22,029 nucleotides of DNA from a virus. The notes under the pieces were generated by a model. It was not told the DNA's origin. It did no database searches and saw only the letters and a list, made by a program, of their open reading frames with translations. Below are positions 1-8,057 of this stretch, in pieces. A program made the position numbers and the translations under genes. The DNA lies in the IMG/VR virus record IMGVR_UViG_3300021959_000453, positions 1 through 22,029 of that record; one strand, written 5' to 3'. Every line of letters begins with the position of its first letter. Position 1 is the stretch's first letter.

Positions 1-15
1 TAACGGATCGGACAT
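1..15 (-). CDS. Beginning of next tail gene, or -1 frame extension of the tail chaperone (partial)
   Basis: On the minus strand an ATG overlaps the stop codon of the tail chaperone gene (TAATG, ATG at 15-13) and opens a frame reading M-S-D-P-L before the window ends. The same frame is reached from the chaperone gene by a -1 slip at the A-rich heptamer just before its stop. It is therefore either the separate start of the next gene or, as in lambda G/GT, the second half of a frameshifted tail chaperone. Too little is present to identify the product. Confidence 0.4.
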
Positions 16-365
16 TAGTTTTTTTCGGCATCCTCCGCAGACTGAATCTCGGCAAACATTTGCTCAGCAATGCTAGAGATAACTGACGTTTCCTCGCCCA
101 TGAGGTCAATTCGATCCTCGGCAGCTTTGAACAGTTTTTCACCATCTTCGCTCGCTGCTTTCATCATGATTAAGTCAACCATTGAAGCTATGGTTGTATT
201 CTCCAGAAATTTAGGGTGCTTTTTCTGTAGCTCATTGATGTCGTAGCACGTAATCGGAAAGCAATACATGACGAAAGGCTGATCGTTCTCGTCAGCCCAT
301 GCGTCAACGCTTATCATCCTAGGGGAAATCGTCCGTCTGTTGCGTAGCTCCTTCGCTAATCCCAT
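15..365 (-). CDS. Tail assembly chaperone (gpG-like)
   Basis: This 116-residue protein directly follows the tail tube gene, the position where siphophages encode the chaperone that coats the tape measure during tail assembly. I identify it by position, length, helical charged composition and the predicted frameshift heptamer at its 3' end, not by a diagnostic motif. The start at 365 has an AGGGG ribosome-binding site overlapping the end of the tail tube gene. The C-terminus is acidic and lysine-rich (EDAEKN). A longer frameshifted product probably exists beyond the window edge. Confidence 0.65.
   Translation of the reverse strand: MGLAKELRNRRTISPRMISVDAWADENDQPFVMYCFPITCYDINELQKKHPKFLENTTIASMVDLIMMKAASEDGEKLFKAAEDRIDLMGEETSVISSIAEQMFAEIQSAEDAEKN
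18..24 (-). other. Predicted programmed -1 ribosomal frameshift site (A AAA AAC)
   Basis: Read on the minus strand, the last codons of the tail chaperone gene are GAA AAA AAC TAA. This gives the slippery heptamer A-AAA-AAC in the correct register for -1 slippage, directly before the stop codon. Slippage moves ribosomes into the frame that continues past the left edge. Many long-tailed phages make gpG/gpGT-type tail chaperones this way. Any stimulatory structure would lie outside the window, so use of the site is inferred. Confidence 0.6.
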
Positions 366-374
366 TTTCTACCC

Positions 375-776
375 CTAGACTGACGCTTCGGTTACTGCAC
401 CGGAAACTTGTACTTCGAACGAGCCTTCAACCATGCCATCGAAAGATGCTGTGATTTCGTTACTAGTTACAATCCCACCGCCAGTGTAATACTTTTCGCC
501 GCTTCCTGTCCCCGTAGGATAAACCTCAAAATCGACAGCAGCCGCCGCGTCCATTACTAACTGAACAGCGTCAGCGTCATCCCAGTAAACCTCAGCAGAT
601 AAGGTGCCTGTTTTTAAAGATGAAACGTAGCTGCGATTTGTGTCGCCCATCGTCGTATCTTCGATTGTGTCCGCAGACTGCGTTAGGGTGTAGGATCGAA
701 CCTCACCCATAGCAGCAACAGTCCCACCATCGACAGCGAGTTTGATAACGCCTGTTGAACCTTTTGTTGTAGCCAT
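375..776 (-). CDS. Major tail (tube) protein
   Basis: The 133-residue protein has the features of a phage tail tube subunit: a short N-terminal segment followed by beta-rich sequence with SYTLTQSADTIEDTTMGD near residues 28-45, a tryptophan-bearing strand around residue 65 and a C-terminal section ending in SFEVQVSGAVTEASV. It lies between the tail terminator and the chaperone, the usual place for the tube gene. It starts at 776 behind AGAGGA at good spacing. It should polymerise as stacked rings forming the tube around the tape measure. Family assignment is by pattern and synteny. Confidence 0.8.
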   Translation of the reverse strand: MATTKGSTGVIKLAVDGGTVAAMGEVRSYTLTQSADTIEDTTMGDTNRSYVSSLKTGTLSAEVYWDDADAVQLVMDAAAAVDFEVYPTGTGSGEKYYTGGGIVTSNEITASFDGMVEGSFEVQVSGAVTEASV

Positions 777-787
777 TTGTAAATCCT

Positions 788-1222
788 CTAAGTTGTGCCT
801 CTGGTAAATTGGTACTCAATCCGCACCGTTATAATAACACCGCCGACTGGATCAATAGAACCGTCATCTGTTTCTATACTAACGAGCTGAGTATCTATCG
901 CATACCCGCCACGAGTTCTATCTACGTCTAACTTTTCCTCAATTGCCTCAATGATGTTATTTCTTGCTGCATCTATAGCCGATGCTTTGACATAGCAAAC
1001 AAGCTGATAGTCGACTGTCGCAAATCTTTGGGTAAGAGTGCCTTTGATTGTTGAATCTTGACGGTCTTCGTTCTGCGTCCTAACTAAAATAGCAGGAAAC
1101 TGTGCATTGCTTAACTTGTCAAAGTCGAAAGGCTCTCGCGTAACGTATTTAACCGTTACCGGCGTAGTAACTGCTTGCAACGTGGTCACAAGATTTGCCG
1201 CTATATCTTCTCTTATGCTCAC
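788..1222 (-). CDS. Tail terminator / minor tail protein (gpU-like)
   Basis: This 144-residue protein lies between a neck-type gene and the tail tube gene. Proteins at this position cap the tail and join it to the head. The sequence starts MSIREDIAANLVTTLQAV and ends with a beta-strand VIITVRIEYQFTRGTT, a shape common in tail terminator proteins (a helix, then a sheet carrying PAILVRTQNED). Translation starts at a GTG (1222) that overlaps the upstream stop as GTGA, with AGGAAG as ribosome-binding site. Function is inferred mainly from gene order and fold pattern. Confidence 0.65.
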   Translation of the reverse strand: MSIREDIAANLVTTLQAVTTPVTVKYVTREPFDFDKLSNAQFPAILVRTQNEDRQDSTIKGTLTQRFATVDYQLVCYVKASAIDAARNNIIEAIEEKLDVDRTRGGYAIDTQLVSIETDDGSIDPVGGVIITVRIEYQFTRGTT

Positions 1223-1653
1223 AATTGCTTCCTAAAATAGTCGCCTAGCCTGAATTCTTCCTTGCGATTAAATCCGAAAAAAGGCCGCGTTTTGTTGTTC
1301 ATCGCCGCCTTCTCTGCTGCCTCTTTGTTATCAAAATATATCTCAGCGGCGGTATTATCCCTGCGCCTTACCTGCATAGATCTCAGCATTTGACCAGTAT
1401 TAAATAAATCTACTGGCGAAGATGGTTTGCCTTCTTCTGACAATGCAGCCATATACTGCGGAGAATAACCTTTGAAACCGCCTCCAAAACCTATCCCTTT
1501 TGCTGTGCGCTCTTTGATGATTTGCTGTCCTAGCAATCCAGTCCGCAAGATAGCGCGTGGTATATTTTTTGTTACATCTTTCTTGGCTTTATTGGTAGCA
1601 ACCTGTACATTTTTTGGCTTAGTAGATAGCTTAACCCCAAGACCGAAAGCCAT
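1219..1653 (-). CDS. Neck / tail completion protein (HK97 gp10-like or virion morphogenesis type)
   Basis: A basic protein of 144 residues, rich in Lys and Arg in its N-terminal third. It contains GFGGGFKGYSPQYMAALSEEGKPSSPVDLFNTGQM, which resembles the conserved middle of HK97 gp10-like and gpS-like tail completion proteins (a Y-S/L-P motif, then a D-L-x-x-T-G-x-M/L motif). It starts at a TAATG overlap with the connector gene, so translation is probably coupled. It likely joins the head connector to the tail. Whether it is closer to the gp10 or gpS family cannot be decided by eye. Confidence 0.65.
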   Translation of the reverse strand: MAFGLGVKLSTKPKNVQVATNKAKKDVTKNIPRAILRTGLLGQQIIKERTAKGIGFGGGFKGYSPQYMAALSEEGKPSSPVDLFNTGQMLRSMQVRRRDNTAAEIYFDNKEAAEKAAMNNKTRPFFGFNRKEEFRLGDYFRKQL

Positions 1654-2066
1654 TAGCGTACCAACCGACCAAATGCGACGATTTCTTTTTCGTCATCGTC
1701 GATGGTGCCGCTGTTATCATCGTCATACTCAACGCCATCTTTAAAAATGTCGCTAACTTCTTCCTCGTAGCGCACCTTGTAGAAGTCCAGCATTTCTTTA
1801 AACCTGTCGCCATCTACCCAGTTGGTCAGTTGTGGAAGCGCATACTTCCATAGGACCAAGTAAGCATTGCAGCGAGTCCACTGTGAATCTGTGAGGTAAG
1901 ACGACACCATTTCGCCTCTTATGCCTTTCTTGTGCCACCACTCATTTCTGATAGTTCTAATGAGGTCGGCTTGCGCTTTAGCGTGCTCGGTTGCGAAAGA
2001 CGTTATGCCGAACGTCAGGATGTCAGGGATCAAAGCTACTAGATCTGAATCTTGAGAAAATGCCAT
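1653..2066 (-). CDS. Head-tail connector (adaptor) protein
   Basis: A 137-residue mostly helical protein lying between the capsid-side genes and the tail completion gene. This is the normal position of the adaptor that docks under the portal. It carries the segment WTRCNAYLVLWKYALPQLTN and a very acidic C-terminal part (YDDDNSGTIDDDEKE). I chose the start at 2066 because it forms a TAATG overlap with the upstream stop and is 8 bases from AAGGTG, while the ATG at 2072 is too close to it. Function is inferred from position. Confidence 0.6.
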   Translation of the reverse strand: MAFSQDSDLVALIPDILTFGITSFATEHAKAQADLIRTIRNEWWHKKGIRGEMVSSYLTDSQWTRCNAYLVLWKYALPQLTNWVDGDRFKEMLDFYKVRYEEEVSDIFKDGVEYDDDNSGTIDDDEKEIVAFGRLVR

Positions 2067-2353
2067 TACCATTTCACCTTGTCGGCCCAGTAAGCCGCTG
2101 ATGCTGTCTTGTCTTTGCGGCCTGCTGCTATTTGCTTGGCGAACCTAGCTTTAAACGATCTGCGCTTTGCCTTGTCTGCTTCACTTTCGCCATCGCGCGG
2201 CGGTTTGGTATCAGCGCCCTGTAAGCCAAAACGAATCAAACGAACCTTTTCGCCTTGCTTTGCCAAAACTGCGTGGCTTTTGTCGGAATGTTTAGGTGTG
2301 CGTTTCGGCTTGTTGTAGCCTTCGAACCGCTCGCCTCGATAAGTGATCGCCAT
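2066..2353 (-). CDS. Conserved small basic phage protein of GYNKPKRT type
   Basis: This 95-residue Lys/Arg-rich protein starts MAITYRGERFEGYNKPKRT and ends AAYWADKVKW. It matches in pattern a family I recognise from many aquatic phages, in which GYNKPKRTP, KSHAVLAKEG and SFKARxAKxIxxGK are conserved; I believe this is DUF6321 but cannot confirm the number. The frame is open further upstream, but the start at 2353 is preceded by a strong AGGAGA and matches where the family begins. It sits directly after the capsid gene and its hairpin. Function unknown; the charge suggests nucleic-acid or capsid-surface binding. Confidence 0.75.
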   Translation of the reverse strand: MAITYRGERFEGYNKPKRTPKHSDKSHAVLAKQGEKVRLIRFGLQGADTKPPRDGESEADKAKRRSFKARFAKQIAAGRKDKTASAAYWADKVKW

Positions 2354-2373
2354 AGAATCTCCTGAAAGAAACA

Positions 2374-2393
2374 AGCCCCGCCGTAGCAGGGCT
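2374..2393 (-). terminator. Hairpin after the major capsid gene (partial terminator or mRNA 3' stabiliser)
   Basis: On the minus strand AGCCCTGC-TACG-GCGGGGCT forms an 8-bp stem (one G-U pair) with a four-base loop, followed by the T-rich TGTTTCTTTC. On the plus strand the corresponding pair is a C-A mismatch, so the element is oriented with the late genes. It lies between the capsid stop and the next gene. Here a leaky terminator or 3' stabiliser would raise capsid output relative to downstream genes. Confidence 0.6.
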
Positions 2394-2408
2394 GCTTCAG
2401 GATGCAGA

Positions 2409-3242
2409 TTAAAGTGCTGAGTCGAACAACATCTCAACGCCAAAGCTGTCATCAAGCTCACCTACGCCATAAACGGCAGTGGCGTTAAGCTCAAAGGCTC
2501 GCAAAGATGCGTCCCGCTGTGGCTCGATCTTGAAGTCACGCTTCATAGCAATAGCGAGTGCTTCAGGTGCAAATACTGCGCCTTTTGCGTCGTCGCTGCC
2601 GTCGATAGTGAGATTTGCAGACTCGTAGATGTCGATACCAGCAATCGTACCAACAAACGCATTCACCATAGCGGTGTTTTGCGCGATGCCAGCGTTTGGA
2701 TTTGCAAAGGTATTCGTCAAGTTAGCCTTGAGTTGATAAGCCTGGAAAGGATGCACAACCGCCGACATTCGACCAGTGACCTTATTGCTACGCAACGTTG
2801 CAGCAGCCTTAAACAAATCAGCAACTGTAATTTCAGTCCCAGCACCGCCTAAAGCAGAACTGAAGCCATCAAACAAAGCAATTAAGTCTTTGTCCATCTT
2901 AGTAGCAATTGAATTACCAAGGACAGTTCCAAGCTCTTCTGCTGGGTTGCCAGAACCCATTGCAGCAACGTCGGTCAATACGACCTGTGCGCCTACTTCT
3001 TGAACGGTGATCGTAATTGAGCTGGTGCTGACAGTCGTTGATGACATATCAGTGCCTTCGGTTAAGTCAGCAGCCGCGATTGCAGGGTACTTAGGAACCT
3101 GAATGGTTTTACCGGCATCAGCGCCGATATCATAACGAGTCACAAGACCCATCATTAAGGATTGCTCTTCAGCAGTAAAACGTGCCTGAGCGATAATGTT
3201 GACAAATAAGTCGTCAAGAGTTGTTGAGGTAGTAGCAGCCAT
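2409..3242 (-). CDS. Major capsid protein (HK97 fold)
   Basis: The 277-residue protein follows the scaffold gene and has the typical features of a compact HK97-type coat protein: an N-terminal arm (STTLDDLFVNIIAQARFTAEEQ), a central part with KTIQVPKYPAI and TVQEVGAQVVLTDVAA, helices with KMDKDLIALFDGFS, and a C-terminal region ending YGVGELDDSFGVEMLFDSAL. The start at 3242 follows GGAGA. At 277 residues it is on the short side for this fold. No separate protease gene is visible near it, consistent with a capsid that is assembled on a scaffold without extensive cleavage. Confidence 0.88.
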   Translation of the reverse strand: MAATTSTTLDDLFVNIIAQARFTAEEQSLMMGLVTRYDIGADAGKTIQVPKYPAIAAADLTEGTDMSSTTVSTSSITITVQEVGAQVVLTDVAAMGSGNPAEELGTVLGNSIATKMDKDLIALFDGFSSALGGAGTEITVADLFKAAATLRSNKVTGRMSAVVHPFQAYQLKANLTNTFANPNAGIAQNTAMVNAFVGTIAGIDIYESANLTIDGSDDAKGAVFAPEALAIAMKRDFKIEPQRDASLRAFELNATAVYGVGELDDSFGVEMLFDSAL

Positions 3243-3278
3243 CTTTTATATCTCCAAAAATTGTTTAGGGTAATTCGG

Positions 3279-3935
3279 TCATTTGGATTTCTTCATTGCA
3301 GAATATGCTTCTCTACCACCAGAATTCCAATTGTCGACCATATCAGCCACCGATACAGGCTTCGGAGTCAAGCCGCCAGCATTCCCAACACTTCCTGTGC
3401 CGCCGCCAGAGGCGCGGACAAAATGCGGGTTAGCTGTTAAGAAGTCAGCGACCAGCTCATTTACTGATAGCAAATCACCACTTCCGTTGTATCGCGGCGT
3501 ACCTTGCTCATCTAGCACTTCAACCCCGCCGTCTTCAGCGAGTCGCACTTGGCCTTTCAGTAGCTGCGATACTTGATTTGGCGACACTGCGTCGTTATTG
3601 CTTGCTGCATTCAACAGTGATCCATCGACCAATGTTTCTTGCAGCTTTTGCTTATACGCTGTGATTTCCAAATCTTTCTTTTCGACGGTCTGCTTTAAGA
3701 TACTTTCAAAGTCGCCGCGCTCTTTTTGCCGCTCTATGTCGGCCTGCTCACGCTCTTGCATGATCTTGCGCGCTTCATCTATGTCTATACCTTCGAGCTT
3801 TTTGTCCGCTTTCTTGCGTTCTCGCGCTATGCGATCTGCGACAATGCGATCTAACTCGTCTTGCGTAAACGTCTTTTGCTCCTGAGTAGTTTCCGTCGTC
3901 TCAGTTTCGACACCTTCCATGATTTGTTCGCTCAT
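3279..3935 (-). CDS. Capsid scaffolding protein
   Basis: A 218-residue protein immediately upstream of the capsid gene. It starts with an acidic Thr/Glu/Gln-rich stretch, followed by a charged coiled-coil-like region (DELDRIVADRIARERKKADKK to about residue 90), a middle region, a Gly-rich linker (ASGGGTGSVGNAGG) and a short basic C-terminal tail (YSAMKKSK). This is the general plan of DUF4355-like and related scaffolds, in which the basic tail contacts the capsid protein. It would direct procapsid assembly and then leave or be degraded. Confidence 0.8.
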   Translation of the reverse strand: MSEQIMEGVETETTETTQEQKTFTQDELDRIVADRIARERKKADKKLEGIDIDEARKIMQEREQADIERQKERGDFESILKQTVEKKDLEITAYKQKLQETLVDGSLLNAASNNDAVSPNQVSQLLKGQVRLAEDGGVEVLDEQGTPRYNGSGDLLSVNELVADFLTANPHFVRASGGGTGSVGNAGGLTPKPVSVADMVDNWNSGGREAYSAMKKSK

Positions 3936-3970
3936 GTAACGATCATCCTCTAATGAGTATTGCGTGAAGT

Positions 3971-3993
3971 TTAACCTATAAAATCAAGGTTAA
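3971..3993 (-). other. AT-rich inverted repeat before the scaffold gene
   Basis: TTAACCT and AGGTTAA are perfect 7-base inverted repeats with a 9-base spacer, just after the stop of the small charged gene and ahead of the scaffold start. There is no T-run, so it is a poor terminator. It could be an mRNA processing hairpin or an operator-like site separating the scaffold and capsid genes from upstream genes. It is weak and may be chance. Confidence 0.3.
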
Positions 3994-3994
3994 G

Positions 3995-4255
3995 CTAGTT
4001 TATTTCTTGATCGGCTTCTTCTTCTTTTTCTTGCCGTTCTGTTTCGCTCCGTAATAATTCGGCATTTTTCTTTTTCCTTTTCGCTTTTGGTTTTTCAATC
4101 GGCAGTAATTCATCAATCACTGCGTGTAATTCTGCGAAGTCTGCATCCTCGCTGTCTGGTGCATTTTCGGCTAACGGTTCAATGAGTTGCCTGATAGCAG
4201 GCGGGATTGGCCTCCTAGCACATAAGTTTCTAGCTCGATCTAATTCTTTGCTCAT
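3995..4255 (-). CDS. Small charged protein of unknown function in the head module
   Basis: An 86-residue protein starting MSKELDRARNLC. It has a hydrophobic helical middle (PAIRQLIEPL, FAELHAVIDELLPIE) and a highly charged C-terminal third with a KPKAKRKKKN cluster and then Glu/Gln-rich sequence. I chose the start at 4255 because it overlaps the upstream stop as ATGA and is preceded by GGAGGA; a longer reading frame from 4291 would overlap the previous gene by 40 bases. I do not recognise the family. Its position between the head morphogenesis and scaffold genes suggests a virion or assembly role. Confidence 0.7.
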   Translation of the reverse strand: MSKELDRARNLCARRPIPPAIRQLIEPLAENAPDSEDADFAELHAVIDELLPIEKPKAKRKKKNAELLRSETERQEKEEEADQEIN

Positions 4256-5133
4256 TCTTCCTCCACAATTGGAAGCCAATGGTGACGGCAATTATAACCG
4301 CCTCTCACGATAAACGGGTCGCCTGGCGCTTTACCAGCCCATGATCCCTGCCATTTACTGTTTATTTCTTCTTCGGTAAAAGTCTTGCCTACATTATTGC
4401 GGCAAAATTCACGGCTGTCACGTATCACGTCGCCATAGTATTTGAAATTTGTTATACCAGCCTCATTCGCTGTGGCCTTTGTAATTGACGCACTGTATTG
4501 AGCAAGGCTGTCGTTAGCCATCTGCGTTGCATAACGGCGCATGTTGTTGCCCAGCCTGTCGCGTGCATAAATGCTATGCAATTTGTCTATCGCATCCTGC
4601 TGCCGCTGCCCTGTTGCGGTCTGCGCTATTTCTACAAGTTGACGAGCTTCTTCTTCATCCGATTGCTGGTATACGCCATTAATCTGGCCGCGTAATTGAG
4701 CGATGAGATCAGCTTTACCGCGTCCGGTCAAAGTTGACTGATAAATGCCAGTTGCGAGCGTGTCTAGCTGTTGATCGGCTATGGCTTGAAAGCCTTGAAA
4801 GCTGAGTTGTTGCAGGGCTTGGATCGTCTCAGGTGCTACTCTTGTAAAGGTGCCATACTCTGACAGCATTGCAAATTGACTGTTCGCGACTTCAATATAT
4901 TCGTCAATAAGCTCTTGCGCTTCTTGCAAAAAGTCAACTTCTATCAGCCTGCGGACCTCTTGCCTCGCTTGCAACGACCACTCTAAGTCGAATAACTGCC
5001 CATCAGCTTCTGGTGCGCTATTAACGTATGAAGCAATATTGCCTTCTAGCGTTTGCAGCACTCCTGCTAATCGGCGCTGATGACCATCTGTTAAGCGTTC
5101 GAGAAAGTCTGCGTAATCATCATTTGCGGCCAT
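4252..5133 (-). CDS. Phage Mu F-like head morphogenesis protein
   Basis: A 293-residue helical protein whose C-terminal 60 residues match the Mu F / SPP1 gp7 family: SREFCRNNVGKTFTEEEI, then a loop with PGDPFIVRGGYNCRHHWLPI, containing the conserved cysteines and the N-C-R-x-x-W signature. Members are minor head proteins packaged in a few copies and bound to the portal. It starts by a TAATG overlap with the portal gene, the usual neighbour. The N-terminal part is long and coiled, with many Gln residues. Confidence 0.85.
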   Translation of the reverse strand: MAANDDYADFLERLTDGHQRRLAGVLQTLEGNIASYVNSAPEADGQLFDLEWSLQARQEVRRLIEVDFLQEAQELIDEYIEVANSQFAMLSEYGTFTRVAPETIQALQQLSFQGFQAIADQQLDTLATGIYQSTLTGRGKADLIAQLRGQINGVYQQSDEEEARQLVEIAQTATGQRQQDAIDKLHSIYARDRLGNNMRRYATQMANDSLAQYSASITKATANEAGITNFKYYGDVIRDSREFCRNNVGKTFTEEEINSKWQGSWAGKAPGDPFIVRGGYNCRHHWLPIVEEE

Positions 5134-6506
5134 TATTCAGCCTGTATCGGGAATTGTCCTGTGACGCGAGTTTGCAATTCAATCTCTTTGTGTGCTTCTG
5201 ATAGCTTTTCGTCATCTAACACTAGGTCGGCAATCTGCTTATCAACTTCGCGCTGCATAGTAGTCGAGGGAACTCCGCTGGCTCTGACTTGCTGCAAGAA
5301 TACTAATTCTTTTTCGTAGTCACGTAGATCAAAAGAGTCAGGATAGAAAACCTCCACATCAGGCGTTATACCTAGCCAGTTGCAGAAAAATCCCCAGATA
5401 TGCTCTTCAGTAAGCTCTAAAAGGTCAGCTTTCTCTGAAAGTTTAGCATTTAGCATCTGAAACTCAGTCTGCATAGCGACGCCCGATTGCGTGATCGCTT
5501 CAGTCCCACGCACTGCCCCCATGTAAGACATTCGATTTATCGCTTCTACTTTATCCTTAATTGACTCACGGATTGAGTCTATATTCTGACCGCTGGGTTG
5601 CAGCAAGTAAGGTTTCAAACCCGGTTCAGTATCTTCAGATAAGTTAATTACCGAACCAGCGCCTGCACTTGCATCTGCATCATAGGTCTTAACTAATGAT
5701 GGATGATTGCTTATGCGAATTAGCTGCTCAATTTCGCTGAGTTCTTGGTAGATTGACTTTTGCATTAGGGCAACGTCACTGATATCACTAATGCCGATAC
5801 CCCTTACAACGCTTCTTGCTGCCGGTAGAAACGCAGCAGGTATTTTGCCGAGCAAATTAGGAGTTTCTTCAATTTTGGTTTCAATCTTGCCGTCATCTTT
5901 CCAGTATTCAATGACTTCCTTTCGCCAGATTCTAAAGTAGCTAACCGTTGTCGTTGCGTCTTCTCTATCGATAGACTCTCGCAGCTTTAAATAACAAAGC
6001 TCAAATCGACCACTAGCTGTTCGCTCATACTTCCAATCAAAGACGTTTTCAGGCGTGAACAGCGTCACATAAGGCCGAATATCTTGATCTAGCTCTTCTG
6101 CCCGTGTTTTAGCGTTGCTTTGCGGCTTATCTACCAAGATCCAGACATGACCGTAAACTGAGGACCAGATCTGCGCTTGCTTCATAAAGCTATTGAAGCT
6201 CATGCCGTCTAGGTCAGCATCATCGCTGAATGAGGCCAATGCAGGGTTGTTGGTCAATCCGTTGAAGTTGCGAACTGGCGGCACTCTCCAAAGGAACGAC
6301 GAATATATATGCACAATATTGCGGCAGTGGTTGTCGACAGGTGTTAGAGCAACCCTTCTGCTATATTCATCTTTTGATTCGTTCAGATATGCGGTCAAGT
6401 ATGAGCCGTTCTGGTAATCCTCCCCGCCTAAGTATGAGCGAAGGTATAGCTCCCATCTCCTCTCATTTATGTCATAGTCTGGGTGCTGATAGTCTAAAAG
6501 TCGCAT
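5133..6506 (-). CDS. Portal protein (DUF4055-like)
   Basis: The 457-residue protein lies between terL and the F-like gene, the normal portal location. Its N-terminus (YQHPDYDINERRWELYLRSY, then GGEDYQNGSYL) and helical C-terminal half (ITQSGVAMQTEFQMLNAKLSEKADLLELTEEHIW) fit the DUF4055 group of portals, which would form the 12-subunit ring for DNA entry. The start at 6506 is chosen over an upstream GTG at 6515 because it makes a TAATG overlap with terL and is 5 bases from AGGTGG. Confidence 0.85.
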   Translation of the reverse strand: MRLLDYQHPDYDINERRWELYLRSYLGGEDYQNGSYLTAYLNESKDEYSRRVALTPVDNHCRNIVHIYSSFLWRVPPVRNFNGLTNNPALASFSDDADLDGMSFNSFMKQAQIWSSVYGHVWILVDKPQSNAKTRAEELDQDIRPYVTLFTPENVFDWKYERTASGRFELCYLKLRESIDREDATTTVSYFRIWRKEVIEYWKDDGKIETKIEETPNLLGKIPAAFLPAARSVVRGIGISDISDVALMQKSIYQELSEIEQLIRISNHPSLVKTYDADASAGAGSVINLSEDTEPGLKPYLLQPSGQNIDSIRESIKDKVEAINRMSYMGAVRGTEAITQSGVAMQTEFQMLNAKLSEKADLLELTEEHIWGFFCNWLGITPDVEVFYPDSFDLRDYEKELVFLQQVRASGVPSTTMQREVDKQIADLVLDDEKLSEAHKEIELQTRVTGQFPIQAE

Positions 6507-7720
6507 TAAGTCCACCTCGTAGGCTGTGGTGTGTCATGATCCTTGCGAATTGGAAACATGAATTCAATTAGATAGCCGAGCGCGTCATTCATGTGATCAA
6601 ACCCGTCATCCTTATTTGGCTGGCTGGTGCCTTCTTTGTACGTTTGTCGCTCCAAACTGCTGATAACATTTTTGCAGTTTGACGCTACAAACAACCGCCT
6701 TTCTTGTTGGCTAGAAAGTAGTCGGCTGTTGACACTGTTAATCCTATCACGTATGGCAGGATGTCTAGAGCGTACTTTAACGCGAAAACCTGCGTTTTGC
6801 AGTATGTTTAGATCAGTGCGGCTACCCGCTGAAGTTTTACGCTGCGCCGCTGCTGGATCAGGATAGATAGTGATCACCTTGTTAGGATACCTTTGTCTGA
6901 TCTCGTCTACCATTTCGTCAGTGTTTGACCCATACATTACTATTTCGTCTATCGCGTGCAGTGTGCCGCCATCCCTGACACAAACAACCGCCGACATCGG
7001 GTCAACGTTAAAATCCATCCCAATATGCAGCTCATCAGTTGAGCCGTTACATGCCTTCACTGACTGATCGCGGCTAAAGGCATAATAAATAATCCCGCTG
7101 TAATTAACGAATCGAGCCTCGTATTCTTGCTGAAAAGTTCTTTCATCAAGGTCGTTTTTAGCTGCTTCAATTTCTTGTAGGTCTACGTTGCCGCCCTGGA
7201 TTGTTGTGTACTGGAAAGCCTCCCAAGACTCTTGACCATCTACGCCTCTAGTCCATAGATCGTAGAAATGATTTCTGCCTTTTGGCGTGCCAATAAACAA
7301 AGCATTCCCTCGTCTATCTGACAGCGATGGCCGAAGAACTTCATGCCATGCTTCTGGGCGCATATCTGCAAACTCATCCAGCACGCAGAAGTCTAATGCC
7401 CTTCCTCGGAGATTGTCCGGTTTTTCTGCGCCCTTTAACGATATGCTAGACCCATTGCGTAAGCTAATACTTAACGAACTTTCGTTTTTTTTCGTTATAT
7501 AGCCGTCAGGAATGGCTTCTACCAGCATATTCCAGGCGATTTCTTTTGCTGCCTTATAAGTCGGCGCGACATACCAGCAATTGCGAGATTTGCCCTCTAA
7601 AGCGTGTTTAAGCAGCTCATAGGTTGATAGAAACGTTTTGCCAAAGCGACGACCTGCGACAACGACCCTAAAACGCGAATCACTAAAAAATATGTCATCC
7701 TGTGGTTTGGTTAGCTTCAT
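6506..7720 (-). CDS. terL: Terminase large subunit
   Basis: A 404-residue packaging motor. The ATPase domain has the Walker A variant AGRRFGKT at residues 22-29, the Walker B and catalytic carboxylates VLDEFAD at 113-119, and the coupling motif GTPKG at 144-148. The C-terminal nuclease domain shows the expected acidic residues at GMDFNVDP (D236), YPDPAAAQRKT (D288) and GFDHMNDALGYL (D375, D379). It overlaps the end of terS by 26 bases. All motifs appear intact, so it should both translocate and cut DNA. The type of packaging (cos or headful) cannot be read from this. Confidence 0.95.
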   Translation of the reverse strand: MKLTKPQDDIFFSDSRFRVVVAGRRFGKTFLSTYELLKHALEGKSRNCWYVAPTYKAAKEIAWNMLVEAIPDGYITKKNESSLSISLRNGSSISLKGAEKPDNLRGRALDFCVLDEFADMRPEAWHEVLRPSLSDRRGNALFIGTPKGRNHFYDLWTRGVDGQESWEAFQYTTIQGGNVDLQEIEAAKNDLDERTFQQEYEARFVNYSGIIYYAFSRDQSVKACNGSTDELHIGMDFNVDPMSAVVCVRDGGTLHAIDEIVMYGSNTDEMVDEIRQRYPNKVITIYPDPAAAQRKTSAGSRTDLNILQNAGFRVKVRSRHPAIRDRINSVNSRLLSSQQERRLFVASNCKNVISSLERQTYKEGTSQPNKDDGFDHMNDALGYLIEFMFPIRKDHDTPQPTRWT

Positions 7721-8048
7721 CGGCTCTTTGTATCACAATTGGCTGTAGATCTGCGGGCGCTGATTCAGGCTGATCCATTTGACCAAGCCAATTTTTACCA
7801 AGCCAGACTAACATCGTGTTGTTGCCGTCCATTGCAGTCGTGTATTGCTTACGTCTTAGGCTCATTTTGCCGTGACTGGCCTTTTGTTTGAAATAGTCCG
7901 AAAAACCCATGTTATGCTCGCGCTTACAGGCTGCGTTTAGAGTGTCATAGTCGACGCCCAAAACAGCCGCTTGCTCTTCGCCTGTACAGTGAATTGCACA
8001 CATTTGGTTTACTTGCTGCCAGTCTATATCTTTCAATGGTCTTGCCAT
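7695..8048 (-). CDS. terS: Terminase small subunit
   Basis: A 117-residue protein directly upstream of terL. The N-terminal half contains a helix-turn-helix-like segment (CTGEEQAAVLGVDYDTLNAACKRE in two parts, about residues 21-44). It is followed by FSDYFKQKASHGKMSLRRKQY and MLVWLGKNWLGQMD, a pattern common to small terminases of this type. It recognises the packaging site and recruits the large subunit. The start codon at 8048 has no visible Shine-Dalgarno sequence; instead it lies ten bases after the CCA end of a tRNA-like fold, which may matter for its expression. Confidence 0.88.
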   Translation of the reverse strand: MARPLKDIDWQQVNQMCAIHCTGEEQAAVLGVDYDTLNAACKREHNMGFSDYFKQKASHGKMSLRRKQYTTAMDGNNTMLVWLGKNWLGQMDQPESAPADLQPIVIQRADEANQTTG

Positions 8049-8057
8049 ATTAGTAAG

